A DNA stretch of 61,528 nt. Origin: an uncultured bacterium (GTDB lineage Bacteria > Verrucomicrobiota > Kiritimatiellia > CAIKKV01 > CAITUY01). Positions 16,551 to 24,528 of the stretch are shown piece after piece. Position 1 is the first letter of the stretch; each line of letters opens with the position of its first letter. Made by a program: the position numbers and the translations under genes. The DNA lies in the NCBI GenBank assembly GCA_903908715.1, contig CAIVSY010000098.1:1-61528 (forward strand), given 5' to 3'. Below the pieces are notes generated by a model that worked only from the letters and a program-made list of their open reading frames with translations, had not been told where the DNA came from and did not search any database.

Positions 16551-17681
16551 CTATTCCCGAGCCGACCCGAAGGCATAGACCCCGCCATCCCCGGCCCCGA
16601 TCAGCAGCATGCCATCGACCACTGCGGGCGATGTCTTGATCGCCGCCCCGATTTCGTATGACCAGAGCTTCCTTCCGTCCTCCAGCGCCACGACATACAG
16701 CCATCCATCATCCGACCCGAAAACCACCTGGTCCCCGGCAACCACCGGGGAACTATCCACATCCGCACCCGCCTGGAACGTCCAGACCTCCTTGCCCTCG
16801 AACCGGTTGATGCAATGAACCTTCATGTCGCGCGCGCCGAATAAAACCCGCCGCGAACTGACCGCGGGCGCGGAGAACACAGGGGCACCTTCGCTTTCAA
16901 CCCGCCACAGGACCTTGCCCTGTTCCAGGTCAATGCACAGGAACTCGTTGCCGAAGTGACCCAGGTACGCCTTGCCATCCACCACCGCCGGTGAGCCCGG
17001 CATATAGGAGTTAAGCGGATAATTGGTTTGGACCGCGCCGGACCCCGCTTCCACCACCCGCAAGGCCATATCACACCCGCCGAACACGACCAGCCCCCCC
17101 GCAACCGCAGGCGTCCCGTTGATGTAGCCGCCGGCCGCAACCTTCCAGACATTACTCCCGTTCGCGGCATCCAGGGCATGAAGCGAAGCATCGTAACTGC
17201 CCACAACAATCAGCGTCCGTCCCGCCTTCTTGTCATCCACCACATTTGCGGATCCGGCAATCCGGCCGCCGGTCCTTGCCGTCCATCTCACAATGCCCGT
17301 GTCCGCGTCCACGGCATGCAAACCTTCCCCGGCGCCGACATATACCACCCCATTGACCACCAGCGGGGCCGCCTCCACCGCAGCGCCAAGCGCCGTCGTC
17401 CAGACATTGCTCCCGTCGGCCAATGCCACCGCACGCAAGGATCCGTCATCGGATCCAAAAAAAACCCGGCCTCCCGCAACCACCGGTGACGATTGTACCG
17501 CTCCCCCCGCCTTGACGACCCAGCGCCGCTCAAGCGGGACAGGCAGGCGCGCCTCCACCTGTCCGGCAAGACCGGGCCCGCCCCGATAGACCGGCCAATC
17601 CCCGCCTTCCGCAGGCAACACCAGCGCAAGCAGGCACACCCGCAGGCCACGCACGGCCAAAAATCGCCACCATCCGTTCAT
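16551..17681 (-). CDS. secreted PQQ-like beta-propeller repeat protein
   Basis: A 376-residue protein with an N-terminal signal-like segment (hydrophobic residues about 10-24), then WPVYRGGPGLAG, a typical opener of PQQ/BamB-like propellers. At least seven blades follow, each with a core of the type SPVVAGGRVFFGSDDGSLRA, then VALADG.NVW. Examples are PLVVNGVVYVGAGEGLHAV, TPAVAGGLVVFGG, SPAVVDGKAYLGH and SPVVAGDQVVFGSDDGWLYV. No dehydrogenase PQQ ligands are recognisable, so it is more likely a BamB-like scaffold or sensor than an enzyme. It faces the solute-binding gene, with the two 3' ends 15 bp apart, and has no obvious operon partner. Confidence 0.85.
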   Translation of the reverse strand: MNGWWRFLAVRGLRVCLLALVLPAEGGDWPVYRGGPGLAGQVEARLPVPLERRWVVKAGGAVQSSPVVAGGRVFFGSDDGSLRAVALADGSNVWTTALGAAVEAAPLVVNGVVYVGAGEGLHAVDADTGIVRWTARTGGRIAGSANVVDDKKAGRTLIVVGSYDASLHALDAANGSNVWKVAAGGYINGTPAVAGGLVVFGGCDMALRVVEAGSGAVQTNYPLNSYMPGSPAVVDGKAYLGHFGNEFLCIDLEQGKVLWRVESEGAPVFSAPAVSSRRVLFGARDMKVHCINRFEGKEVWTFQAGADVDSSPVVAGDQVVFGSDDGWLYVVALEDGRKLWSYEIGAAIKTSPAVVDGMLLIGAGDGGVYAFGSARE

Positions 17682-17752
17682 CCGGAGATTATCCGCAATT
17701 TTCTCTGGCGAGGAAACAGGTTTTTCGGTAATGGGGCTCCAACAAGACGACC

Positions 17753-18730
17753 ATGCATACCCCGCCGTCCATCGGATTGTACCGGATCATGCCGATCCTC
17801 CTGCTGATCGCCATTCCCGCCATTCTACCCGCCCAGACATCCACCACGGAGCGCCTCGTTTCCACAGCCGCCCTGCAAACCGCCCTGGACCGGAACGGGT
17901 TCGGCGTCGGATTTATTGACGGCCGCGCCGGCGCGCGCACCCAGGGCGCCCTGAATGACTATTGCCGCGCCAACGGTCTGTCCGAAACCGCAGCCCGCCG
18001 GGAACTCCTGCAGGACCCCGCCTCGCTGACCAACAGCTATACCATCACCACGGCCGACATCGCCCGGGTCGGACAAGCACCTTCCGACTGGCTGGAGGCG
18101 TCCGAACTACCCTCCATGGCCTTCACCACCCTGGATGAGGCGCTCTCCGAAAAGTTCCATGTATCGCGTCCGTTTCTCGCGCGTTTGAATCCCGGGGTCA
18201 CCAACTGGGACACCTCCCTGGAGGGACGGTCCGTCGTCATCCCGACTCCCCGTCCCGCCTCATGGGCTCCCTTCGCCACCCGGCTGGAAATCGATTGCAA
18301 TGCATTCCGGGTTCGCGCTTATGATGCCGATGATATCCTGGTGGCGTCGTTCCCCTGCTCCATTGCCACGGACCTCAAACGCGTCCCGTCCGGCGAGTTG
18401 AAGATTGTGGCGTTCGCTCCCAATCCGAACTACACCTTCGACCCCGTCAACTTCCCCGAATCCGCGCGGGCGCAGGAAATCGGCCGTAAACTCATCCTGC
18501 CGCCGGGTCCGAATAATCCGGTGGGCGTGTACTGGATGAGCCTGAACCAGCCGGGTTTCGGCATCCATGGAACGCCGCGCCCGGAAACCATCGGCCGCCC
18601 TGAATCGCATGGCTGCTTCCGTATGACAAACTGGGACATCATCACCCTCGCCCGCATGGTCACAGCCGGCACACCCGTCCGCATCCTCGCGCCAGCCCAG
18701 CCGCCAGCCGCGCCCCAGCCGGAATCCTGA
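17753..18730 (+). CDS. L,D-transpeptidase (YkuD domain) with N-terminal signal
   Basis: A 325-residue exported peptidoglycan enzyme. A hydrophobic signal (LLLIAIPAILPAQ) is followed by a peptidoglycan-binding-like stretch (LQTALDRNGFGVGFIDGRAG) and a LysM-like region (SEKFHVSRPFLARLNPGVTNWDT). The C-terminal YkuD catalytic domain has FGIHGTPRPETIG and SHGCFRMTNWD with the catalytic Cys. YkuD enzymes form 3-3 crosslinks or attach lipoproteins to peptidoglycan. The start at 17753 could instead be the ATG at 17789. A dispersed repeat copy begins immediately after the stop codon. Confidence 0.92.
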   Translation: MHTPPSIGLYRIMPILLLIAIPAILPAQTSTTERLVSTAALQTALDRNGFGVGFIDGRAGARTQGALNDYCRANGLSETAARRELLQDPASLTNSYTITTADIARVGQAPSDWLEASELPSMAFTTLDEALSEKFHVSRPFLARLNPGVTNWDTSLEGRSVVIPTPRPASWAPFATRLEIDCNAFRVRAYDADDILVASFPCSIATDLKRVPSGELKIVAFAPNPNYTFDPVNFPESARAQEIGRKLILPPGPNNPVGVYWMSLNQPGFGIHGTPRPETIGRPESHGCFRMTNWDIITLARMVTAGTPVRILAPAQPPAAPQPES

Positions 18731-18886
18731 GCCGGAGCGATTCGGTTACCGATTGCAATTCCCCTCACCTCATTCCTCTCCCACAAGGGGAGAGGAAGTG
18801 CCAGCGACTCCCCTTATGTCGTCACCGGAAGGTGATACCGCTGAGGCCTCGCAACGATTCAGAATCCCCTCTCCCTGCAAGGGAGC
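18731..18886 (-). repeat. dispersed double-hairpin repeat, copy B (reverse orientation)
   Basis: Read on the minus strand it gives a CTCCC..GGGAG hairpin, ATTCTGAATCGTTGCGAGG, GGTATCACCTTCCGGTGA, a hairpin CCTCTCCCCTTGTGGGAGAGG, GAGGTGAGGGGAATTGC and CGAATCGCTCCGGC. By eye it agrees closely with copy C over the core. It abuts the transpeptidase stop codon and could serve as its 3' end structure. Confidence 0.85.
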
Positions 18887-18924
18887 TGCCGTTTCGCCCT
18901 GATTCCGGAAATGTTGCACTCCTG

Positions 18925-18953
18925 TTGCGAAACCGGCGAAGTACCCTTATACT
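18925..18953 (+). promoter_or_regulatory. probable sigma70-type promoter of the DoxX gene
   Basis: TTGCGA (18925-18930) and TATACT (18948-18953) are separated by exactly 17 bp, near-consensus for a housekeeping promoter. It would give a leader of roughly 50 nt before the AAAGGAGG ribosome binding site and the start codon at 19015. Confidence 0.6.
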
Positions 18954-19014
18954 CTTGCTGCAGTGCAGGACATCCGGGAAAGATTGTCCTCATAAACCCA
19001 AAAGGAGGCCCCTC

Positions 19015-19464
19015 ATGAAATGTTGTTGCATGGACGGAAAGAGCGCGGGATTGGCGGTTGGACGCTGGGCGTTGGGCGTGTTGTTCTTCTTTGCCGGCCT
19101 GGGAAAGATCATGGGCGGCGTCGGCGGATTCGTGAGCGGATACCTGGTGCCCGCCTACTCCAAGACTTTCCTGCCCGCAACACTGGTCACGGCGTACGGC
19201 TATGCACTGCCCTGGGTTGAATTAGTGCTGGGCGTCGGCCTGATCCTCGGCATCTGCCGCAACTGCATGTTGTTCACCACCGCCCTGACACTCCTCTCCC
19301 TGGCTTTCGGAAAGATGCTGGTCCAGGACCACACCACCGTGGCGAATATCTTCCTCTACCTCATCCTCGCCGTCATCCTCCTGATCAAGGGGGACGACGA
19401 CACCTGGCGGCTGCGCCGGAAGTCCGAACCCGACAAGAAGGACACCGGCTGCTGCTGCAACTGA
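19015..19464 (+). CDS. DoxX family membrane protein with Cys triplets at both termini
   Basis: A 149-residue integral membrane protein of the DoxX type. Four hydrophobic segments are visible (LGVLFFFAGLGKIMGGVGGF, LVTAYGYALPWVELVLGVGLI, MLFTTALTLLSLAFG, IFLYLILAVILLI), with the DoxX-typical RWALGVLFFFAGLGKI start. Oddly, it begins MKCCCMDGK and ends DTGCCCN, putting three cysteines at each end. Both ends should be cytoplasmic for four helices. AAAGGAGG at 19001-19008 fixes the ATG at 19015; the frame remains open upstream without a better start. DoxX proteins are linked to quinone-dependent oxidation or redox stress, but no specific role can be given here. Confidence 0.85.
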   Translation: MKCCCMDGKSAGLAVGRWALGVLFFFAGLGKIMGGVGGFVSGYLVPAYSKTFLPATLVTAYGYALPWVELVLGVGLILGICRNCMLFTTALTLLSLAFGKMLVQDHTTVANIFLYLILAVILLIKGDDDTWRLRRKSEPDKKDTGCCCN

Positions 19465-19497
19465 AGACGAGCGCCCGGAAAACCTGAACATTTCCTG

Positions 19498-19537
19498 TTG
19501 ACATACATCGCGTTACTAGGCATTATACATAGTGACG
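19498..19537 (+). promoter_or_regulatory. promoter with overlapping PadR-type operator
   Basis: A consensus TTGACA (19498-19503) is followed by a -10-like region around CATTATACA (19521-19529). An imperfect inverted repeat, CGTTACTA (19511-19518) and TAGTGACG (19530-19537), with one mismatch, spans the -10 element. This geometry suits autorepression by the PadR protein encoded just downstream. Confidence 0.6.
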
Positions 19538-19573
19538 CTAGGTATGAGCACGATCAAATGACAGGAGGATGCC

Positions 19574-19918
19574 ATGGAATACGATGCGAATCTGTTGAAG
19601 GGAATGGTGGAGCCGATCATCCTGCGGCTGGTTTCCGAACGGGCCATGTACGGCTATGAGATCATCAAGGTCGTGAACGAGCGCACCCGCGGCGAGTTCG
19701 AGTGGAAGGAAGGCACCCTGTATCCCTGCCTCCACCGCCTGGAATGCGCGGGGCTGATCTCGAGCGAGTGGCACGAGGCGGAGAGCGGGCGCAAACGCAA
19801 GTACTACGCCATCACCCGCAAGGGCGCCGCCCTCCTGAAGGAGAAAACCAGCGAGTGGACGGCCTTCACCTCCGCCGTCAACGCCGTGCTGCTCGCGCCA
19901 ACCGGAGTCTTCGCATGA
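19574..19918 (+). CDS. PadR family transcriptional regulator
   Basis: A 114-residue PadR-type winged helix regulator: LKGMVEPIILRLVSERAMYG, YEIIKVVNERT, then the canonical wing EGTLYPCLHRLECAGLISSEW and KRKYYAITRKGAALL. An AGGAGG ribosome binding site precedes the ATG. Its stop overlaps the start of the downstream membrane protein (ATGA). PadR genes of this short subfamily typically form a two-gene unit with a membrane protein bearing a HAAS/permease-prefix domain, which is exactly the arrangement here. It likely represses its own promoter through the inverted repeat at 19511-19537. Confidence 0.93.
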   Translation: MEYDANLLKGMVEPIILRLVSERAMYGYEIIKVVNERTRGEFEWKEGTLYPCLHRLECAGLISSEWHEAESGRKRKYYAITRKGAALLKEKTSEWTAFTSAVNAVLLAPTGVFA

Positions 19919-21954
19919 ACCGCCGGCAGATCCAGGCACTCGTGGAGAACTCCACCGCCGGGCTTGAAGGCGACCCCGAACTGAAGCTCGACGCACAGGC
20001 GGAATTGCTCTCGCATCTGGAGGCCGCCGCCGACACGCACCGCGCAGAGGGAAAGAGCGAGGAGGAAAGCCTCGAACTCGCGGCGAAGTCGTTCGGATCC
20101 CCGCTCGATGTCGCCGCCGATCTCGCCAACGCCAACCGGAGCCGCATGCGCTTGCGAGCCTTCGCCCGCCTTGCGGCACAAGCCCTGCTTGTGCCAGCCG
20201 CACTGGCCACCGCCTGGTTCAGCCTGCCTTTCTTCGGACTGGCGGCCATGGGAAACCTGAACGGCCTGGCGGGCCTCGGGGGAAACGCAACCCGTCTGGA
20301 GTCCTGGCACCGGCAGAAGACCATGCGGACTCTTACGGATGACCAGCGCCTGATTGTCTTCGGCGACACCACCCGCTCCACGCCAGCGGAACAGCAGCGG
20401 GCCATCTGGGAGAAGGATCCAACCAACCGCCTGTACTACGCGCATTACATCACGCACCTCGTTTCCGGCAGCCACACCGTGACGGATGCGGTCGCCTTTG
20501 CCCGCCTGGAAAACGCCTTGCGGGAGGGGGAACGGCTCGACCCCGATAATGCCCGGTACAACTACCTGCTGGCGGATGCCATGCTCAACCGCGCGGCCGA
20601 AGTGCGCTGGGCCCAGGCCACAGAAGGAAGCACCAACAAGGAATTCCGGCTGGTCATACGGGACCGCGGGCTGCTGGATGCCGCCATGGCGGAATTCAGG
20701 AAAGCCCAGGACAAGCCGGTCCTGATGACCTACAGCCACGAGATGCTGGCCCTGCGAATGTCCATCCTGCCGACCAGCCGGAACCTGGCAAGCCGCATCG
20801 GGAAGATCGGCATGGCTGCAGGCGTGCTGCTGCCCGACATGTCGAAGATGCGGAACCTTGCCCGGGCCAGCATCCTCTACGGGGAATGCCTCGCGCTGGA
20901 GGGCCGCAACACGGAAGCGGTCCCGTATCTCGAGGCGTGGCAACCTCTCAGCCGGAAAGTGTTCGGCAACTCGTTCACCCTGATCGAGACACTGGTTGGC
21001 TTTGCCATCGTCGGGACCGCCCGCGACAAGGCACCGGCCATCCTGGAGGCGATGGGCGAACCGGAGCGGGCCGCCGAACTGCGCGCCCGGACCGCCGCGG
21101 TCATGGCGCCGAAGGAACGATGGGACATCCAGCGCAAGGCGCTGTCGGACCGTGACAACGAACTGAAGCGGGATGCAGGCATATTGATGTCCCTGCTGCT
21201 TCCGGCCATCGGCGAACCGATGCCGACAGCCCGGGAACTGTCTTTCGGACGCCTCATCGAGTGCGTGATCGTCGAACAGGTGGGGCTGTCCTTCTGCCTG
21301 GTGGTTTTTGTCCTCCTGATGTTCGGCATGCTGGCGGCGGCGTTGCGCTGGCGCTGGGTCAAGGGCTTTGCCTCCGCTCCGCTCCTCCTCCTGCCCTCCT
21401 GGCGCAAGCTGGGATCCATGCTGCTCTGGGCGGTGGTCGTTCCCGTGGGCGCATACTATCTCTACACCCGCTTTTCAGGCGTGTCGGCATGCAACCTCCC
21501 CATTCCCGCGCGTTTCGCGGGAATCGCGGTCGAACTGGCGGTGCTGACTGCCGTCATCCTCTGCACCGCCGTGCTCCTGTCCGTGCGGCACACCTGGCGG
21601 CGCTGCCGGGATCTGGGCGTGGCCGTTCCCGCCAACGTGTCCGCGGCCAAACTGATCGCCCTCACGCTGATCCCCCTGGGACTCCCGGTGTGGCTGCTCC
21701 GGGGCCGCAACGAGGGATTGTTCCGCGGCAGCGTGGCGCGATCCCTGGTTCCCGTATTCGCCTTTGTCGTCATCCTGCTCGGGCTGGTCTCGGCGCCTTA
21801 TCTCCGGGCCAGCGAGAGATCCCTGGTCCGGCAAGATCCGCTGACTTCCTGCGTCGAACGGGGTGAAGGATTCACGGATGTGGAAACCCGTTTGAACCAG
21901 CGTCTCCGGCAGGAGGTCCTTTCCGTCTTCGATCTGCAATCACCCCGGCCGTGA
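19915..21954 (+). CDS. multi-pass membrane protein with N-terminal HAAS/permease-prefix-like domain
   Basis: A 679-residue membrane protein. Residues about 1-75 form a short helical prefix (AQAELLSHLEAAADTHRAEG, EESLELAAKSFGSPLDVAADLA) of the type that follows PadR regulators in many bacteria. A hydrophobic segment (LLVPAALATAWFSLPFFGLA) follows, then a large helical, TPR-like soluble part (DPDNARYNYLLADAMLNRAA; RASILYGECLALEGRNTEAV). Four to five C-terminal membrane helices lie after about residue 450. No MacB/FtsX core domain is recognisable, so it is not a normal ABC permease. It is translationally coupled to padR. Function unknown; an envelope-stress or sensing role is inference from the module. 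Confidence 0.75.
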   Translation: MNRRQIQALVENSTAGLEGDPELKLDAQAELLSHLEAAADTHRAEGKSEEESLELAAKSFGSPLDVAADLANANRSRMRLRAFARLAAQALLVPAALATAWFSLPFFGLAAMGNLNGLAGLGGNATRLESWHRQKTMRTLTDDQRLIVFGDTTRSTPAEQQRAIWEKDPTNRLYYAHYITHLVSGSHTVTDAVAFARLENALREGERLDPDNARYNYLLADAMLNRAAEVRWAQATEGSTNKEFRLVIRDRGLLDAAMAEFRKAQDKPVLMTYSHEMLALRMSILPTSRNLASRIGKIGMAAGVLLPDMSKMRNLARASILYGECLALEGRNTEAVPYLEAWQPLSRKVFGNSFTLIETLVGFAIVGTARDKAPAILEAMGEPERAAELRARTAAVMAPKERWDIQRKALSDRDNELKRDAGILMSLLLPAIGEPMPTARELSFGRLIECVIVEQVGLSFCLVVFVLLMFGMLAAALRWRWVKGFASAPLLLLPSWRKLGSMLLWAVVVPVGAYYLYTRFSGVSACNLPIPARFAGIAVELAVLTAVILCTAVLLSVRHTWRRCRDLGVAVPANVSAAKLIALTLIPLGLPVWLLRGRNEGLFRGSVARSLVPVFAFVVILLGLVSAPYLRASERSLVRQDPLTSCVERGEGFTDVETRLNQRLRQEVLSVFDLQSPRP

Positions 21955-21994
21955 TCCTTCGGGTGGGCACGGGAAGGCTGCTCCGCCAAGGGCC

Positions 21995-23044
21995 TCAGGC
22001 GCGCGGGGGCGGAAGATTCAGCCGGTCCACCCCTTCACGCAAGCTGATGACCGCCTCCACCTTGGGAACATACATCCGCGTTTCCTGCGGCAGGTAGCGG
22101 CGGATGGAAGCGAAACTGCCATTGCCGCCTTTTGCCTTCGAGAGGGACTGGCGAACCCGCCCTTCCCCCGCGTTATAGGCCGCCACCGCCAACGGCCAGG
22201 ATTTGAATTCCCCATGCAGGAACCGAAGGTAGCGCGCCGCTGCGCGGGCGGATTTCTCCGGATGCTTGCGCTCGTCCGGAAGAGCAGTGCGGAGCCCGAA
22301 CCGCCGGGCCGTGTCCGGCATGAACTGGAAGAGCCCCACCGCCCCGCCGGGATTCCGGGCGTTGGGATTCATGGTGGATTCCACCTCGGCAATCCAGACC
22401 AGTTGCTCGGGAACGCCTTCGGCCCGGAACGCCGCCTTGAGCCGCGGCACCAGTTCCATCGCAGAGGCCGGAGCCGGACGCCGGGCCAATTTGCGCTTCC
22501 AGGCCGCGCCGCTTTCGACGACCGATTGCCTCTGCACGGCCACCGCCGCCGGAACCGGTCTCGCCACCGGTTTGCGTACCGGTACCAGGTGTACGGTGCG
22601 GCCGGCAATAACCGGTGGACTTTGCGTGACACGGACAGGTCTCTCCGCGACCGGCTCGGGCACCAGACGTACAGCCTCCCCCGCCATCTCCAGGAAATCC
22701 AGTTTCTGCTGCAGCCAGCCCGTATACTCTTCACCACCCCGGCTGCGGGACAACAGCCGAACCCCGGCTTCCGCATACGGCATGAACTCCGCCATGGCCT
22801 CCAGAGAACCCTCCTCCAGTTCCTCACCCAGCATCTCCCAGAACCGGCCCCATTCGTCCGGCGGGGGAATCTCGACCTGATCAAGCCAATCAAGCGGAAG
22901 GTTTTCGGCCGCCCATTGCGCGCCGTCGGAGATCAACGCATCCAGATCATACTCCTGGCCGCGGGCAGCCGGTACGGACGGAAAAACCGCCCAGGCAAGC
23001 GCCATGACCACGATGGCTGTCCGCCCCATGGTGCCACGATTCAC
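21995..23044 (-). CDS. lytic transglycosylase, SLT domain (MltD/Slt-like)
   Basis: A 349-residue exported murein lytic transglycosylase. The signal segment is AIVVMALAWAVFPSVPAARG; a charged/helical and linker region extends to about residue 190. The SLT domain follows: WIAEVESTMNPNARN (catalytic Glu), GGAVGLFQFMPDTARRFGL, AAARYLRFLHGEF and AVAAYNAGEGRVR, with a final ETRMYVPKVEAVI. The start is probably a GTG at 23044, whose GTGA overlaps the GtrA stop; an ATG lies five codons inside at 23029. No LysM repeats are seen. It ends a minus-strand operon with GtrA and GT2, so it may be tied to envelope polysaccharide assembly. Confidence 0.9.
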   Translation of the reverse strand: MNRGTMGRTAIVVMALAWAVFPSVPAARGQEYDLDALISDGAQWAAENLPLDWLDQVEIPPPDEWGRFWEMLGEELEEGSLEAMAEFMPYAEAGVRLLSRSRGGEEYTGWLQQKLDFLEMAGEAVRLVPEPVAERPVRVTQSPPVIAGRTVHLVPVRKPVARPVPAAVAVQRQSVVESGAAWKRKLARRPAPASAMELVPRLKAAFRAEGVPEQLVWIAEVESTMNPNARNPGGAVGLFQFMPDTARRFGLRTALPDERKHPEKSARAAARYLRFLHGEFKSWPLAVAAYNAGEGRVRQSLSKAKGGNGSFASIRRYLPQETRMYVPKVEAVISLREGVDRLNLPPPRA

Positions 23045-23469
23045 TGCTCACCACTCACTTCGCCCCCTGCCTGCATGACCCGCTCCGTGTAAAGGAACTT
23101 GAGCACGGAAAAAAGCACCACGTTCGCCAGTTGCACCGCCAGGTAATACAGGCCGACCCCATTGACGAGAAGATAATAGACACCCCAGTCGGCCAGCCGG
23201 AAGAAGGCAATCCCCGCCACAAACGCGCCGAACTCCGCCAGGATGGACTTGTCGCCTGTCTTCTCGAAAACGAACCAGCGGCAGAGGAAGAAGTTGATCG
23301 TCACCTGCACCAGAAGCACAACGGCATACGCCGGCCCCTTGGGCCAGCCCCAATGCGTCACAAGAAGCCAGTTGAACGGGACCGCCAGCACGAACGCCGG
23401 CAGTCCAGCAAGCAGGAATTTTCCCAGCTTGATTACTCGCATTGAAGGAAAGCGCAGAAAGGGTTTCAT
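23041..23469 (-). CDS. GtrA family membrane protein
   Basis: A 142-residue protein with four hydrophobic helices: FLLAGLPAFVLAVPFNWLLV, AYAVVLLVQVTINFFLCRWFVF, FGAFVAGIAFFRLADWGVYYLL and YYLAVQLANVVLFSVLKFLY. The NFFLCRWFVF segment is the GtrA/DPMS-associated signature (usually NFxxxRxWVF). GtrA proteins are thought to flip undecaprenyl-phosphate-linked hexoses across the membrane. A GT2 polyprenyl-phosphate hexose synthase candidate lies 101 bp upstream on the same strand, the classic pairing. The stop overlaps the downstream lytic transglycosylase start (GTGA). Confidence 0.9.
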   Translation of the reverse strand: MKPFLRFPSMRVIKLGKFLLAGLPAFVLAVPFNWLLVTHWGWPKGPAYAVVLLVQVTINFFLCRWFVFEKTGDKSILAEFGAFVAGIAFFRLADWGVYYLLVNGVGLYYLAVQLANVVLFSVLKFLYTERVMQAGGEVSGEQ

Positions 23470-23570
23470 CGATTGTCACCCGCCCATAATAGGGACACTC
23501 CATGTCAGCGCGACCGCACAGCCCCGCACAACGTCTTCCGTCCCCGGTCGACAGTCATCGAACCTCGGTT

Positions 23571-24527
23571 CTACATCTTCACCGCAGTCAACCGTGTGCG
23601 GCGAAGGAGGTAGAGATTCTCCTCGGCGATGCGTCGCTGGAACTTGACCAGTTCACCCAGAACCGCCAGCAGGAAACACATCAGGCCGCCCAGTGCCAGA
23701 ACCGCCAGCAGGATCAATGAGGGCAGATGCGTCCGGCCCGGAACCGGAGTCACATACACCAGGTACAGGAACCGGAGGCCGATCACAAAAGCCAACGCCA
23801 CCAGTAAACCACCGATCGAGGAAAAGAACCGTCCCGGCCGGTACAGTACGAACATCGCCAGCATGGTGCCGGCCTGCTTGCGGATGTATTCGGGAATGCT
23901 CTTGAACAGCCGCGAGGGACGGGTCGTGGCGTTAACCCCGATATCCACGCTCGCCACCCGCAGGCCCATGTTGCCAGCCTGAATCAGTGTCTCCATGCAG
24001 TACGAGAATGAGGAATAGATGAACAACCGCAGGCACGCCTCGCGGGAAAACGCCCGGAACCCCGACGCCGCATCGCGCACCGTCGTCTTGGAAATCTGGC
24101 GCAGGGTCCAGCTGCCTGCAAGCTGCAGAGCCTTCTTCACGCGCCCGAACTCGGGATGATCCATAATCGGACGGCTCCCCACCACCAGGTCGGCCCGGTT
24201 GTCGAGAATCGGATGCAGCAGCTTGGGAATATCCGCGGCGCAATACTGGTTGTCCGCATCCGTGTTGACCAGGATATCCGCACCCAGCTCGAGCGCCTTC
24301 TCGACCCCGTTGGCAAAGGCACGGGCCAATCCCCGGTTGCTCCCGAGCCGCAACACATGATGCACACCCAGTTCCCGGGCGACTTCCGCCGTCCTGTCGG
24401 AACTGCCGTCATCCACCACCAGGTACTCCACCACATCCACCCCGGGCAGGGTTCGCGGCAGATCCCGGATCGTCTCGGGCAGGGTTTTCTCCTCATTGAA
24501 ACAGGGAATCTGGATGATGACTTTCAT
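23571..24527 (-). CDS. GT2 family polyprenyl-phosphate glycosyltransferase (GtrB/DPMS-like)
   Basis: A 318-residue GT2 enzyme with a GT-A domain (residues 1-215) and two C-terminal membrane helices. The motifs are MKVIIQIPCFNEEKTL, YLVVDDGSSDRTAEVA, the DXD in ILVNTDADNQY, LVVGSRPI and DAASGFRAFSREA. The C-terminal helices are FFSSIGGLLVALAFVIGLRF and LILLAVLALGGLMCFLLAVL. This layout fits GtrB/dolichyl-phosphate-mannose-synthase-like enzymes that charge undecaprenyl phosphate with a hexose. Its ATG begins 1 bp after the stop of the heparinase-like gene. The GtrA flippase candidate follows. Confidence 0.9.
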   Translation of the reverse strand: MKVIIQIPCFNEEKTLPETIRDLPRTLPGVDVVEYLVVDDGSSDRTAEVARELGVHHVLRLGSNRGLARAFANGVEKALELGADILVNTDADNQYCAADIPKLLHPILDNRADLVVGSRPIMDHPEFGRVKKALQLAGSWTLRQISKTTVRDAASGFRAFSREACLRLFIYSSFSYCMETLIQAGNMGLRVASVDIGVNATTRPSRLFKSIPEYIRKQAGTMLAMFVLYRPGRFFSSIGGLLVALAFVIGLRFLYLVYVTPVPGRTHLPSLILLAVLALGGLMCFLLAVLGELVKFQRRIAEENLYLLRRTRLTAVKM

Positions 24528-24528
24528 A

